Source: JACRCG01 sp964524835
Lineage (GTDB): Bacteria > Desulfobacterota > Desulfuromonadia > Geobacterales > Pseudopelobacteraceae
Length of the DNA: 64,000 nucleotides
Assembly: GCA_964524835.1 (NCBI GenBank)
Contig: CAZGEG010000021.1
Coordinates: 18,272 to 82,271, forward strand
Direction: 5' to 3'
How positions within the stretch are numbered: position 1 is the stretch's first letter; every line of letters begins with the position of its first letter. The translations under genes were made by a program, and so were the position numbers. This document shows, piece by piece, positions 41,417-50,187 of the stretch. The notes beneath the pieces were generated by a model. The model was not told where the DNA came from and did not search any database. It saw only the letters and a list, made by a program, of their open reading frames with translations.

Positions 41417-41532
41417 ATGGCTGGAATCTTTTATGGAGATGCTTGTGGGAGCGTGGATGGTGAGTGAAATGGAGAATATTTTGTAACTTTAAAAACTGTC
41501 GAAAATGGCGCAATGAATGGCATCAGAAATGG
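41417..41532. repeat. phased ATGG array A, candidate centromere (parC)
   Basis: ATGG occurs at 41417, 41433, 41457, 41469, 41505, 41517 and 41529. The steps are 16, 24, 12, 36, 12 and 12, so after the first all are multiples of 12. The last three units share an A-rich lead (GAAATGG, TGAATGG). Array B at 46695-46810 repeats the same seven positions exactly. The array lies 98-213 bases upstream of parM. Known type II centromeres consist of iterated repeats of about 11 bases upstream of parM. The parC assignment is inferred from this. Confidence 0.6.
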
Positions 41533-41651
41533 AGCGTCATTCGGCAAGGTGAGATGGTGATTTACTTTAATGCGGCAATAGTGTAGTAACTGTGCATTAT
41601 TTCGGAGGTTTTGTATTTAGTATCTGATATTTTAATGAGGCATAAATGGAG

Positions 41652-41663
41652 GCCAATATTGGC
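41652..41663. repeat. 12-bp perfect palindrome
   Basis: GCCAATATTGGC in the non-coding stretch between array A and the STAND gene. It could be an operator for the STAND gene or unrelated. The remainder of 41533-41957 holds no recognisable gene. Confidence 0.3.
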
Positions 41664-41674
41664 ATTTGAAGGAT

Positions 41675-41722
41675 GAAAAAGCTGTTTTTATCAGTATGTT
41701 TGCTGATAGAGCGGCTTTTTTT
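41675..41722 (+). terminator. possible terminator between array A and STAND gene
   Basis: Outer AAAAAGC pairs with GCTTTTT and inner TATCAG with CTGATA, followed by a T run. Unpaired internal bases weaken it. It could shield the partition region from transcription in either direction. Confidence 0.4.
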
Positions 41723-41957
41723 ACGTCTGATTTTTTATGAAGGCGAGTTGGGCTAAAGCGTTCATGAGGGTGGGAATATATTTTTTAATGTTGGCATTTT
41801 GAAAGCTTGTCCATGCTTTTACGGATAAAAGGCAGAGAGGGCAGAAATCTATTCATCAGACTAAATTAAGGATACTCGCCCCCCATTGGTTGAGCTTTCT
41901 TACAAAGTGATTATCGGAATCAATCCATAACTGACTCTTACAAAGGAAACTCCGCAA

Positions 41958-44900
41958 ATGGATAATGCAGCTGTTGCTATGATTCTTCATAAACTCGTAC
42001 CTACTGGTCCACAGGGGTTTGAAGGCTTAGTTGCCCATCTTCTTGAAACATTGACTGGAAGAAGGTTCTTTCTCGCTCGATCAGGACGGCAAGAAGGTCG
42101 GGATATGATTTCCGACCGTTGGTCGGGAAATGTGATCGCTGTGGAGTGTAAAAGGTTCAAAGAAGATACTGGCCTTGATGAGCGTGCCCTCATTGCCGAG
42201 CTTCAACAAGCAAGTAGAGATGTGCCGTCCTTAGAGATGTGGATATTGGTTTCTAGTCGATCTGTGGATGACCAGATCATTACTCGACTACTTGATATTG
42301 GACGGAAAGACGGTGTCGAGGTTTATGCTATTTCCGCAGCAGATGGAATTCTCAGCAGCCTTTCCGTTCTTTGTGCCAATGCTCTGAATGTCATTGAGCA
42401 TTTCGAAACTGATAAATGGGCTCCTGCTGATCGCGATGAGTTAATCCATTTGCTTAATGAAGTTTACCATCATGCTGATTACGAGCACAAATTGAGTCGT
42501 CTGAGAATGGAGCTATCATCTCCATTTGTTGGCCATGACAACTTACGCACTAAATCTAATACTTGGTTGTTGGCCACATTCAGCACAGAAACAGCCGCAA
42601 GGGCAGCGTTCCACCAACCGCTCCATGTGACATCTGATCTTGCTAAACTAATCCCGCGTAAGGCAGCGAAAGAATCGTTAGATAAGTGGTTCATTGATTG
42701 GAATAACCAACAAAAAACATTTGTTCTTACCGGAGAAGAGGGCGATGGCAAGACGTGGGGAATAGCTTCATGGGTCAATGAGAAAATTCGGACAGAACAA
42801 GATTTCCCCCCTGTACTTTTCTTGACATCCTTCGATGTAACCTCAACTGATATTTCCACTATAATTACAAGCCATCTCTCGCAGCGTTACGGAGAGCCAT
42901 CTCCCAATTTCTGGACAAGAAGACTGGATCGGTGGAAGCAAAGTGAAACAGGGACAAGCCCTGTTCTACTCATTGTTTTTGATGGAATCAATGAGCGGCA
43001 GGATTCAAAATTTTGGAGGACTCTTCTTGAATCCTTAATGGGGCCTTCTTGGAAGAGCATGTTGGCGGTCGTCGTAACATGCCGAAGTGGTTACTGGAAT
43101 CGGCACTTCGTCCCTCTCAGACATATAGATGTGCAAAATAAAGTGCTTCAGCCATTTTCCGAATCAGAACTAGAAATGGCGCTGGCAGCGCGTGGATTTA
43201 CCAAGAGTGACTTCCCTACTGAGTTACTCAATCTAATGTCAAAGCCGCGCTATCTAGACATGGCGATAACGTATCAGGATCGCATGGCAGTAAGCGGCGA
43301 CTATACAGTTCCGAGGCTGATTTTTGAGGACTGGAGAAACCGATATGAAAAAAAATCTGGGAATATAATAGACCCAAGCTCATTCGAGGATTTCATCAAG
43401 GACTTAGCCGTTCAGGCTTCGCAACGTGGAACATTACGAGGAAATGAAATAACAGGATTATTGCCTCCAGATGCTGATATTAGCGCCATGCTAGAGGAGA
43501 TGAGAACAGGCGGAATTATTGATGGACAGGGCAACACTTATCATGTCAACGAACAAAGGCTTATTTTGGGTTTTGGCCTTCTTCTAATTGATGAAGTAAG
43601 AAGGGGTGAATCAAACAATGCTGAAAAACTACGTGAAATCGTGGCTGGTTGGCTGGAGCCCAGCGGTGCCGATTTGATGGCAAAAATCTGTGGAATGGCA
43701 GTATGCGCAGCCATGGAAGATCCGAATTTTTCAACGGCAGGACGTACGGCGCTTCTTCAAGCATGGATTGAATGTCAGAACCTCTATGAGGGCGTAGATC
43801 ACGAATTTCAAGCATACCTGCCAGCGGACCCTGAATGCTATGCCGCACTTGCCGAGCATGTCTGGAGTTACGGAAACAATAGACGTGGTGTTCAAGAGCT
43901 AATTCTCCGTGCACTGATTCGCTGGGGGAAGGAATCATTGCGAGTCCGTGAGGCATTGCCATCCATACTGGAGCGGTGGCTTGGCATGATAAATATCACT
44001 GGTTACAGTTGGCAAAGAGAACCTTCAACAAGCGACCGTACCAAAGTACGACGTGAAATCAGTGAGAGATTAGGACGTGAGATATCTCATGGAGATACGA
44101 TAGAGGATATCTGCAATAGGACACTTCTAATTATTGAAGACGATGGCCTTTTGCGTTTAGGACGCGCTGCCTTGGCAATTATTTCACACTTGCCACGTGA
44201 GCCCTTTCTGAGTGCAATTGCAACCGGCTGTCTTGCCGAAGAAATTATTGGTTTTCCGGAAAAGCACGCATTATTCAGTTGGATACTGCGAAGCTCACCA
44301 TCGCCAATTACACCTAAGCTCATTGACGTTGCAGAAACTCTTATTGCGTCTGGAAATCCTCTTGGGATTAAGGCGGCTTATCGGTTTATGGGATATGAGG
44401 GAAGCGATGAGTCAATTTCTGCAAGAGACCAGTTACCGCATGATCTTTTTCCCGTTCGTTTAGATGTGATTGAACACCGTAAAGACCCATGCCAATCTTT
44501 CTATTCTCTGACAAGAGCTGAGTGTGAGCAATGCCTGCATAGAGAAGACGTGCCACCTTGGGCTCTCGCAAGGAAAATCAAATCTTATTGTTCAGATCCA
44601 AATCTGCCGAAACCACCCGGCCTGGCCGACCGGCTCGCTCCGCTTATAAATACCATAAATTTATCAGAGATGATGACTAATGGAGGTGGCAGCACTCCCA
44701 CAGAAGGGGCTCTTAATGATATGGAACCCGCGCTTTGTGCTTACGCTCCAGAGGCATTAGCAGAGTTGATCCAACGACTGGCAACAACTGTGCAAACAAG
44801 GAGCGGGCTTTCGCTTTGTTTTCTCGCACAATTTCTGCTAAATCATTCTCTCGTTTTGCAAGAATCGGATTTTAAAGTGGTACATCAGACTTGGGAAACA

Positions 44901-46646
44901 CTCCTCGCCATGGCTGAACCGTGGGACGAAGAGACAAAGAGTGCTGAATTGTTCCTGTTTGCCTCCGTATTGAAACACCTCTCTGTTTCAGAGCAACTTG
45001 ACGCTTTACTTCTTCGCCCCGCCATAGCATTGGATTGGACTGCTCCGGAAGCAAGCTTTAAGCCTATTGAAAAATGGGGACAAATTGAATCTCACCTTAA
45101 TGCAGACCTGGAATCTTTTCAGCTTCGACGTCTGCTTTGGTTCATGACAACTAACATTGAAGTAATCCCTCAGAGTAAATTGCCGCGTTTCTATTCTCTT
45201 GCAATGAATGATGATGCAATGGTTCGATTATTTTCACTTGCAATATTAAGGGAATATCAACGAAAAAATCCCGGTATTTGCATACAGGTTGGCTGGAGGT
45301 GGATACAGGAATGTAATGAAGAGGAAGCACATTGGGGAAGTCTGCTTCTTGCAGAAGCAACGGAAGCATTTTCCTATGAAGAAGTACACAGCAGAATTCA
45401 CCCCTCCTACTTAGCTTATGCTTTTAGTGTGCGGGCTCATGATACGAGAGACAGGGAACAGTTTATCTGTCAGATTGAAGAACTGGGCACTAATATTGAT
45501 TCTGAGGAGGATATTCCCGACATTCCACCAGCACAAGTTTTTTCCGATTTAAACGCAGATGTACCTCAATTTGAAAAAGTTTCGCTTGATTACGAGACAA
45601 TGTTCCCAGCACAAACCTTTACGAGTAGCGATGCCCACTGGGGCGGTGTGATGGCAGAAGATCAACGAGGTTTCAGTAAGGCTTTTGCCGCACGCTCCCA
45701 AAAAGAAATCAAATTAATATGGCAGGTGCTGTCCGAAGCTTTACGTGAGCAAATTGGCAAAGGTCATTTTTGGATGGTTTCCAGTTTTTACTCACCGGTC
45801 CTAGCAGAAATTGCTGCAAGTACTCCTGAACTTCTTGACGCTTTTATTCTTCCCGTGCTGAAAGGTAACGATGATTCATTGAGAAGAATCTTTTTTAATC
45901 GTGGTTTGTATGAAGCCTTAACCAAAGCGCTTCTCATCGCTCAACCGGAAGCTGGTGCCAAACTTTATAGGATACTTAAACACCTGGCATCGCGAATTCG
46001 TTTTACAGCAACGGAAACTGGTTGTGACATTATTGATCATTATTTATTTAGTGCCCCTAGTCATCCTGCTATTGTTGATCTTTGGAATGAATGGGGTGAT
46101 AAAGTAGCATCTGATGCTGATCTGCTTAATTTGGTTATTTTTTCGGTTGATAACAGGGCCGCAAGAGAGTGGCTTCATACACGCGTTAATATAGGCCTTG
46201 ATAGCAATATTCCGTTTTTAAAGGCGCAAAGCTTTATGATAATAGGTTTTCTTGGCGAATATAATAAGGAGATGGTGGAACGTTCGCCCAGAGAATACAG
46301 TTCCATTTGGCTGGATGGAGTTGCAAAACGGGCTGAAAGTGTAAAGCAAAGTGACCTATGGGCAAAGCACTGGTATAGACAATTCATATGCGCTGAGGAT
46401 GATATAATCGCATGGGCAGCATTCAGGCTGTTATTGCAGTGTGTTGATCGCCGATTCTGGTATTGGAAGCATACTGAAGAAGACTCTTTTAGAGAAACTA
46501 ATATATTTCAAAAACGTATTCCTTTCCTGATGGACAATCAATCTGAGCTTAAGAAGGCCATAGTCAAAAATGAAGGAGCATACGAGAAAAACTTTTTATG
46601 TCAAAAAGTAGAAAAAGGGCATGCTTGGCCATGGATGGAAGGGTAG
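41958..46646 (+). CDS. Avs-like STAND NTPase with N-terminal PD-(D/E)xK nuclease
   Basis: 1,562 residues. Residues 15-140 form an Mrr/Cap4-like nuclease: FEGLVAHLL, then SGRQEGRD with Asp49, and VIAVECKRF with Glu63 and Lys65. A STAND-type NTPase follows, with Walker A GEEGDGKT at 259-266 and Walker B LLIVFDGINE at 337-346, and a CRSGYW sensor strand. The C-terminal 1,000 residues are helical repeats that in Avs proteins bind a conserved phage protein. On recognition the NTPase oligomerises and the nuclease cuts DNA. Ribosome site AAAGGA fixes the start. AT-rich, on the opposite strand to its surroundings, and flanked by two array copies: clear cargo. Which phage protein it senses is unknown. 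Confidence 0.8.
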   Translation: MDNAAVAMILHKLVPTGPQGFEGLVAHLLETLTGRRFFLARSGRQEGRDMISDRWSGNVIAVECKRFKEDTGLDERALIAELQQASRDVPSLEMWILVSSRSVDDQIITRLLDIGRKDGVEVYAISAADGILSSLSVLCANALNVIEHFETDKWAPADRDELIHLLNEVYHHADYEHKLSRLRMELSSPFVGHDNLRTKSNTWLLATFSTETAARAAFHQPLHVTSDLAKLIPRKAAKESLDKWFIDWNNQQKTFVLTGEEGDGKTWGIASWVNEKIRTEQDFPPVLFLTSFDVTSTDISTIITSHLSQRYGEPSPNFWTRRLDRWKQSETGTSPVLLIVFDGINERQDSKFWRTLLESLMGPSWKSMLAVVVTCRSGYWNRHFVPLRHIDVQNKVLQPFSESELEMALAARGFTKSDFPTELLNLMSKPRYLDMAITYQDRMAVSGDYTVPRLIFEDWRNRYEKKSGNIIDPSSFEDFIKDLAVQASQRGTLRGNEITGLLPPDADISAMLEEMRTGGIIDGQGNTYHVNEQRLILGFGLLLIDEVRRGESNNAEKLREIVAGWLEPSGADLMAKICGMAVCAAMEDPNFSTAGRTALLQAWIECQNLYEGVDHEFQAYLPADPECYAALAEHVWSYGNNRRGVQELILRALIRWGKESLRVREALPSILERWLGMINITGYSWQREPSTSDRTKVRREISERLGREISHGDTIEDICNRTLLIIEDDGLLRLGRAALAIISHLPREPFLSAIATGCLAEEIIGFPEKHALFSWILRSSPSPITPKLIDVAETLIASGNPLGIKAAYRFMGYEGSDESISARDQLPHDLFPVRLDVIEHRKDPCQSFYSLTRAECEQCLHREDVPPWALARKIKSYCSDPNLPKPPGLADRLAPLINTINLSEMMTNGGGSTPTEGALNDMEPALCAYAPEALAELIQRLATTVQTRSGLSLCFLAQFLLNHSLVLQESDFKVVHQTWETLLAMAEPWDEETKSAELFLFASVLKHLSVSEQLDALLLRPAIALDWTAPEASFKPIEKWGQIESHLNADLESFQLRRLLWFMTTNIEVIPQSKLPRFYSLAMNDDAMVRLFSLAILREYQRKNPGICIQVGWRWIQECNEEEAHWGSLLLAEATEAFSYEEVHSRIHPSYLAYAFSVRAHDTRDREQFICQIEELGTNIDSEEDIPDIPPAQVFSDLNADVPQFEKVSLDYETMFPAQTFTSSDAHWGGVMAEDQRGFSKAFAARSQKEIKLIWQVLSEALREQIGKGHFWMVSSFYSPVLAEIAASTPELLDAFILPVLKGNDDSLRRIFFNRGLYEALTKALLIAQPEAGAKLYRILKHLASRIRFTATETGCDIIDHYLFSAPSHPAIVDLWNEWGDKVASDADLLNLVIFSVDNRAAREWLHTRVNIGLDSNIPFLKAQSFMIIGFLGEYNKEMVERSPREYSSIWLDGVAKRAESVKQSDLWAKHWYRQFICAEDDIIAWAAFRLLLQCVDRRFWYWKHTEEDSFRETNIFQKRIPFLMDNQSELKKAIVKNEGAYEKNFLCQKVEKGHAWPWMEG

Positions 46647-46694
46647 GTGAACAGATGGAGGTCCCCCTCGCCTTGACACAGTTACTTTTCCGTT

Positions 46695-46810
46695 ATGGCG
46701 AAAATCATTTATGGGGCCAATTGTGTGAGTGTTGATGGCGACCTAAATGGATAATTTCAGGCAACTTCAATTGTGGCCGGAAATGGCCACATGAATGGCG
46801 TCGAAAATGG
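46695..46810. repeat. phased ATGG array B
   Basis: ATGG at 46695, 46711, 46735, 46747, 46783, 46795 and 46807: the same spacing as array A (16, 24, 12, 36, 12, 12), offset 5,278 bases, while the bases between are only about 60-70 percent alike by eye. The conserved spacing with diverged filler indicates selection on a phased protein-binding pattern rather than a recent copy. Confidence 0.6.
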
Positions 46811-46817
46811 AGGTATA

Positions 46818-47426
46818 TCACTCTCCGGCAAACTTTTTGATAGCTTCATTTAGCCTCTCAATGCTTTGAAAGAGCCGACACGCGATCATCATTTTCTCGA
46901 AGGCATCACTCAAGTCCAATCCGACAACTTCCACCTCGGGATGCTCCACGATCCTCGCAACATACCCTCTCTGGGAATCGTCCCAGGTAAGCGACAATGA
47001 AGGGTAGAATCGCGGTACTTTCCCCTTGCCGATCCGTGCAACACGACCTCCACTGAAAAGCCTGGCATACACATCAGGAAAATCCCGTAACAGTGCTTGG
47101 TGAACTTCAGTCGGTTTATCTTCCGCAGGCTTTGATTTAAGATCGGCCTCTGCCTCTCTTGAATCCAGCTTCCAGCCGAGACACCAGCGGCCGAATGAAT
47201 ACCCCTTGTTACGGAGAGCCGCCAGCAAACGGTTATCCACGTCGAATGAGCGGTGATAGTCGCTTCTGTCCATAGTCGGAATGCACCCGGCATCGCGCAA
47301 AAAGCCGTGGACATAATCGACTCTGCTCTTTTTCAGGACCTTGGTTATCTCCATGACGCTCATTCCGATCGTATATGCATCCATGATCCGACTGTTGAGC
47401 TTAACTTCCAGGTCTTCTATCCGCAT
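46818..47426 (-). CDS. unknown backbone protein
   Basis: 202 residues. The first 80 residues are helical with RIMDAYTIGMSVMEITKVLKKSRVDYV in outline, consistent with a helix-turn-helix. The C-terminal part has a short beta strand region (FYPSLSLTWDDSQRGYVARIVEHPEVEVVGLDLSDAFEKM in outline), like a small antitoxin-type HicB fold, although the family cannot be named. It is the last gene of a cluster of leftward backbone genes between the replication module and array B. Function unknown. Confidence 0.5.
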   Translation of the reverse strand: MRIEDLEVKLNSRIMDAYTIGMSVMEITKVLKKSRVDYVHGFLRDAGCIPTMDRSDYHRSFDVDNRLLAALRNKGYSFGRWCLGWKLDSREAEADLKSKPAEDKPTEVHQALLRDFPDVYARLFSGGRVARIGKGKVPRFYPSLSLTWDDSQRGYVARIVEHPEVEVVGLDLSDAFEKMMIACRLFQSIERLNEAIKKFAGE

Positions 47427-47512
47427 CTTCTTCCCTCCTCGATTGTCGTCCTCAGCAGAGGAATCTTTTCCTCTAAACTTTTCTCAACAACTTCTCTTCG
47501 AAAAGTTTATAT

Positions 47513-47986
47513 TTAGATTTTTTGACAGATGTTTACTGCTCCCGCCTCCCGAAGAAGGGCCATCTGAATGACGAACCGTTTCCTTGCCTTCCCCCTTTCC
47601 TGTCGGCGCAGATTGTAGGCTATCTGCCTTACCCTCCTGATTTTGGAACTCGGATAATCCAGCTTGAAATGTTCGCGGATTCTCCTGGTCATTTCTTTCA
47701 CGGACAATTTCATTCCAGGTTTCAAGTTGAGATAGGAACTGAGGATATATCGCTCAATCTTTCCAAATTCCGGGAAGGCCAGCATCATTGCCCTCTTGTC
47801 CACCGTGAACGACTTGTTCATCTGCGCAACGTACCATTCGTCTCTCCAGATCCGGCTGAGGGCCGTCAGGAAGTTCCGATCGTGTTCCGAGAAAGGCGGC
47901 TCAACTATGCCGTCATCAACCAGTCGCTCAAGTACATCGCGCGAAATTGGTTTGATAAATTTAAGGGCATCTTCGATATTCAACAT
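47513..47986 (-). CDS. unknown backbone protein, basic C-terminus
   Basis: 157 residues from the ATG at 47986, which has GAGG seven bases before it. A helical N-terminal half (LNIEDALKFIKPISRDVLERLVDDGIV in outline) is followed by WRDEWYVAQMNKSF and a very basic C-terminal third with SKIRRVRQIAYNLRRQERGKARKRF, which suggests binding to nucleic acid. It follows the sigma-like gene by 39 bases and is probably in the same transcript. No family recognised. Confidence 0.5.
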   Translation of the reverse strand: MLNIEDALKFIKPISRDVLERLVDDGIVEPPFSEHDRNFLTALSRIWRDEWYVAQMNKSFTVDKRAMMLAFPEFGKIERYILSSYLNLKPGMKLSVKEMTRRIREHFKLDYPSSKIRRVRQIAYNLRRQERGKARKRFVIQMALLREAGAVNICQKI

Positions 47987-48024
47987 GTCAACCTCCATTG
48001 GGAATGATACGGACAGCTTGTCCG

Positions 48025-48579
48025 TTATCGTAACGTTCTCGGGTTTATGACACCTTCACCGACAAGGCGTTTAATTCTTTTAATTGCCTTGTTGCATGCA
48101 TCGCGGACGTTGGTGGGCGAACATTTGAGATGTTCTGCGATTTCATAGTTCGTTAAGATCCCCTTGTCGGTGAATCCCAGCGCCAGCGTGAAAACCGCCT
48201 TCTCTCTCTCGGTAAGATGCAGGCGGATTTTCTTGAAGATGGCCTCCAATTCAATTTCCGGCTTTTCCTCCCGATGTACGATTGCCGTAATGTCGATATC
48301 TTCCGAGCATAGGCAGGAAGGCACTGAATTGGACCCGTAGCGAGTGGTATTCATATTGGGCGTCACAAGGCTTAGGTTCTTCCGGAAATCCTGCCAAAAG
48401 GCCGATTCGAACGGTATTTTCTTTCTCTCGCTTTTGAGAACCGCAACCATTGCCGCTTCATAGGCATCCTGCATGTAATCGTTTTCTTCATAGGGCGAAT
48501 ACATGTAATATTTGCCAAGGTTTTTCTTGATCAGCCCTTCATTACTTCTCACCCAGTCAACTGCTTCCGAAAAATCCAT
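48025..48579 (-). CDS. sigma-70-like factor of the element
   Basis: 184 residues from the ATG at 48579 with GGGAGAAAG upstream. Residues 20-70 resemble sigma region 2 (LIKKNLGKYYMYSPYEENDYMQDAYEAAMVAVLK in outline). The last 65 residues are a region-4-like helix-turn-helix (LTEREKAVFTLALGF, then TNYEIAEHLKCSPTNVRDACNKAIKRIKRL). The DCxQ-type core of true sigma factors is weak, so it could instead be a sigma-like regulator. Being on the element backbone, it is the best candidate to recognise the box shared by the partition, transfer and replication operons. That link is a guess. Confidence 0.65.
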   Translation of the reverse strand: MDFSEAVDWVRSNEGLIKKNLGKYYMYSPYEENDYMQDAYEAAMVAVLKSERKKIPFESAFWQDFRKNLSLVTPNMNTTRYGSNSVPSCLCSEDIDITAIVHREEKPEIELEAIFKKIRLHLTEREKAVFTLALGFTDKGILTNYEIAEHLKCSPTNVRDACNKAIKRIKRLVGEGVINPRTLR

Positions 48580-48604
48580 ACTTTCTCCCGTAGTAAAAAC
48601 AAAA

Positions 48605-48642
48605 AAAGCCGGCCACGGAGTCATGCTCCGAAGACCGGCTTT
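48605..48642 (-). terminator. terminator after the 110-residue gene
   Basis: Stem AAAGCCGG / CCGGCTTT with an inner GGAG/CTCC helix; on the minus strand a run of T follows. It separates the gene at 48772 from the sigma-like gene. Confidence 0.75.
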
Positions 48643-48771
48643 GCCTGGCTCAATTGTATGTGCCCGGCCGTGCCAGAAAAAGAACCTGGTATTATCGATT
48701 CCTGATCAGCGTCATTAAGGAACTGTCAGTGAATCGCATTGTCTGTGATACATTGCTGCTTTAAGCTGAAA

Positions 48772-49104
48772 CTACTTCAACCTGATTCCGAGACACGCGG
48801 CGATGCGAATGAGATCTTCATTCGATGCCGATTTGCGCAGGTGGTCCTCGATCCTTCGCCGAATTCTTATGGTGTCCCATTCGTAGGGTATGGAAACTCC
48901 GCAAATCAGAATCGAGCCATTCTCATGAATTGATATCGCCCGATCACTGCATGCCTGTTCGATGGTGCCGATGTTCAGGACACCTTGAGCAAGCGCATAC
49001 TCGCCCTGATTGCATGTGATGGTTTTTCCTGTTCGCCGCAGGTAGGAAAAAACGGCCTTCATTGCTTCTTCCGGAAACGGACACTTCATCGAGATTCCTT
49101 CCAT
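48772..49104 (-). CDS. unknown small backbone protein
   Basis: 110 residues, probably starting at the ATG at 49089 (MKCPFPEEAM) or 49104. The sequence has helical content with RIRRRIEDHLRKSASNEDLIRIAACLGIRLK at its end and two Cys residues. No motif is recognised. It is the first gene leftward of the replication origin and is ended by a strong terminator, so it is likely expressed on its own. Confidence 0.5.
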   Translation of the reverse strand: MEGISMKCPFPEEAMKAVFSYLRRTGKTITCNQGEYALAQGVLNIGTIEQACSDRAISIHENGSILICGVSIPYEWDTIRIRRRIEDHLRKSASNEDLIRIAACLGIRLK

Positions 49105-49152
49105 TCGATACCTTTTTATTGGTTATAAAAGGTTAGAATATGGTTAGAGGGT

Positions 49153-49161
49153 TGTGGATAA
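49153..49161. promoter_or_regulatory. DnaA box
   Basis: TGTGGATAA is a perfect DnaA-binding 9-mer (TTATCCACA on the minus strand), 43 bases from the first iteron and followed by an AT-rich stretch suitable for strand opening. Typical of iteron plasmid origins. Confidence 0.7.
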
Positions 49162-49203
49162 CTCTGCAACAATTCGAATATTCTGTTTTTTTCTAAACAC
49201 CCC

Positions 49204-49333
49204 GGTCGGTCATAGGTCAATAGTCCGGTCGGTCAAAGGTCAATACTTTGGTCGGTCAAAAGTCAATAGCGGTAGGTCAAAGGTCAATACCTGGTCGGTC
49301 ATAGGTCAATATCCGGTAGGTCAAAGGTCAATA
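49204..49333 (+). repeat. six iterons, replication origin oriV
   Basis: Six 19-base repeats with consensus GGTCGGTCAAAGGTCAATA start at 49204, 49227, 49250, 49271, 49293 and 49315, spaced 21-23 bases. Copies 4 and 6 read GGTAGG in place of GGTCGG. They lie between a DnaA box and the trfA-like gene, and the last iteron overlaps the trfA stop codon at 49328-49330. In TrfA/RK2-type plasmids the initiator binds such direct repeats to open the origin. Confidence 0.92.
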
Positions 49334-50179
49334 CCCCCTTTTTACCGCCACCAGGTCGTTTCTGAATTCCCAACTCTCCAAAAAACCAACATTTCTGAGA
49401 AGGTCGAGAGCCCTCTTCAACTCGATCTTGAAATGCTTGATGGTCATTTCAGATCCGCAGAGTCTGTGCAGAGTCTCGACTTTTACCGGGAACGGCTGCC
49501 GGTGACTGGCCCAGTATCCGAAGAGTTTCGAAGCGATGCCGTCGGGCAGCGACTTTCTAACTTCCCAATTGATCCTTGTCAGAAAATCCTCGTCAAAAAG
49601 GAGCTGCATCTCTTCCCCTACCCAGACCTGCCAGCGGGAGAGGTTCTCGTTCTGATCGTTCCTGGATCTGAACTTGGTAATCAGCGATACGCTGATAAAA
49701 CAACCGAGTCGTTTGGATTGAATGCGTATGGCCGTCGCCTGCATGCGGCTCAAAGTGATGCGAAGCCGCTCGTAACTCTGACCTTTGATCGGCCAACACA
49801 GGGCTTTCACAAAGGCATATGGGGTAAATTCGACACATTCCCCGAGAGAAAGCCTTTTCACCAGATGCATAAGATGAAGCCAGACGAGTTCGTCATCCTG
49901 GCGCAACTCTTCTCCGCGATAAATCACTTGTCCATCACCGATCATGGCTATTTCAGCGTCCTTCATGTAAAGACGGGGCTGCTTCCTGTTTCGACAATTG
50001 AAGAGAGCCGAGCGTAGTATTTCGTTCGGCATGGCCCGCTGCTCTTCGTGCCAATCCGGAAGATACTTGGGCATCTGTGAAAGTCTGGCCAGCATCTCTT
50101 CAAATGTTTCGGGAGCCTGAATCGGACCATTCTCGGCAGATTCTCCCGGTGCTGCCGGAATCGTTACAACCTGACGCAT
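49328..50179 (-). CDS. trfA: TrfA-family replication initiator
   Basis: 283 residues related to the TrfA initiator of RK2-type plasmids. After a polar N-terminus the conserved entry MPNEILRSALFN appears at about 50-61, followed by the winged-helix core (DELVWLHLMHLVKRLSLGECVEFTPYAFV in outline), SYERLRITLSRMQATAIRI, and a basic second wing with EVRKSLPDGIASKLFGYW. TrfA binds iterons and loads the host helicase. The six iterons directly downstream of the gene, the last one overlapping its stop, make the match convincing. It starts nine bases after the AlpA-like gene, so the two form the replication operon. Confidence 0.85.
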   Translation of the reverse strand: MRQVVTIPAAPGESAENGPIQAPETFEEMLARLSQMPKYLPDWHEEQRAMPNEILRSALFNCRNRKQPRLYMKDAEIAMIGDGQVIYRGEELRQDDELVWLHLMHLVKRLSLGECVEFTPYAFVKALCWPIKGQSYERLRITLSRMQATAIRIQSKRLGCFISVSLITKFRSRNDQNENLSRWQVWVGEEMQLLFDEDFLTRINWEVRKSLPDGIASKLFGYWASHRQPFPVKVETLHRLCGSEMTIKHFKIELKRALDLLRNVGFLESWEFRNDLVAVKRGY

Positions 50180-50187
50180 AACAGCGC

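Noticed and set aside
49154..50017. 287-codon plus-strand frame over iterons and trfA
   Set aside because: It translates the iterons into repeats (VGHRSIV type) and is antisense to trfA.
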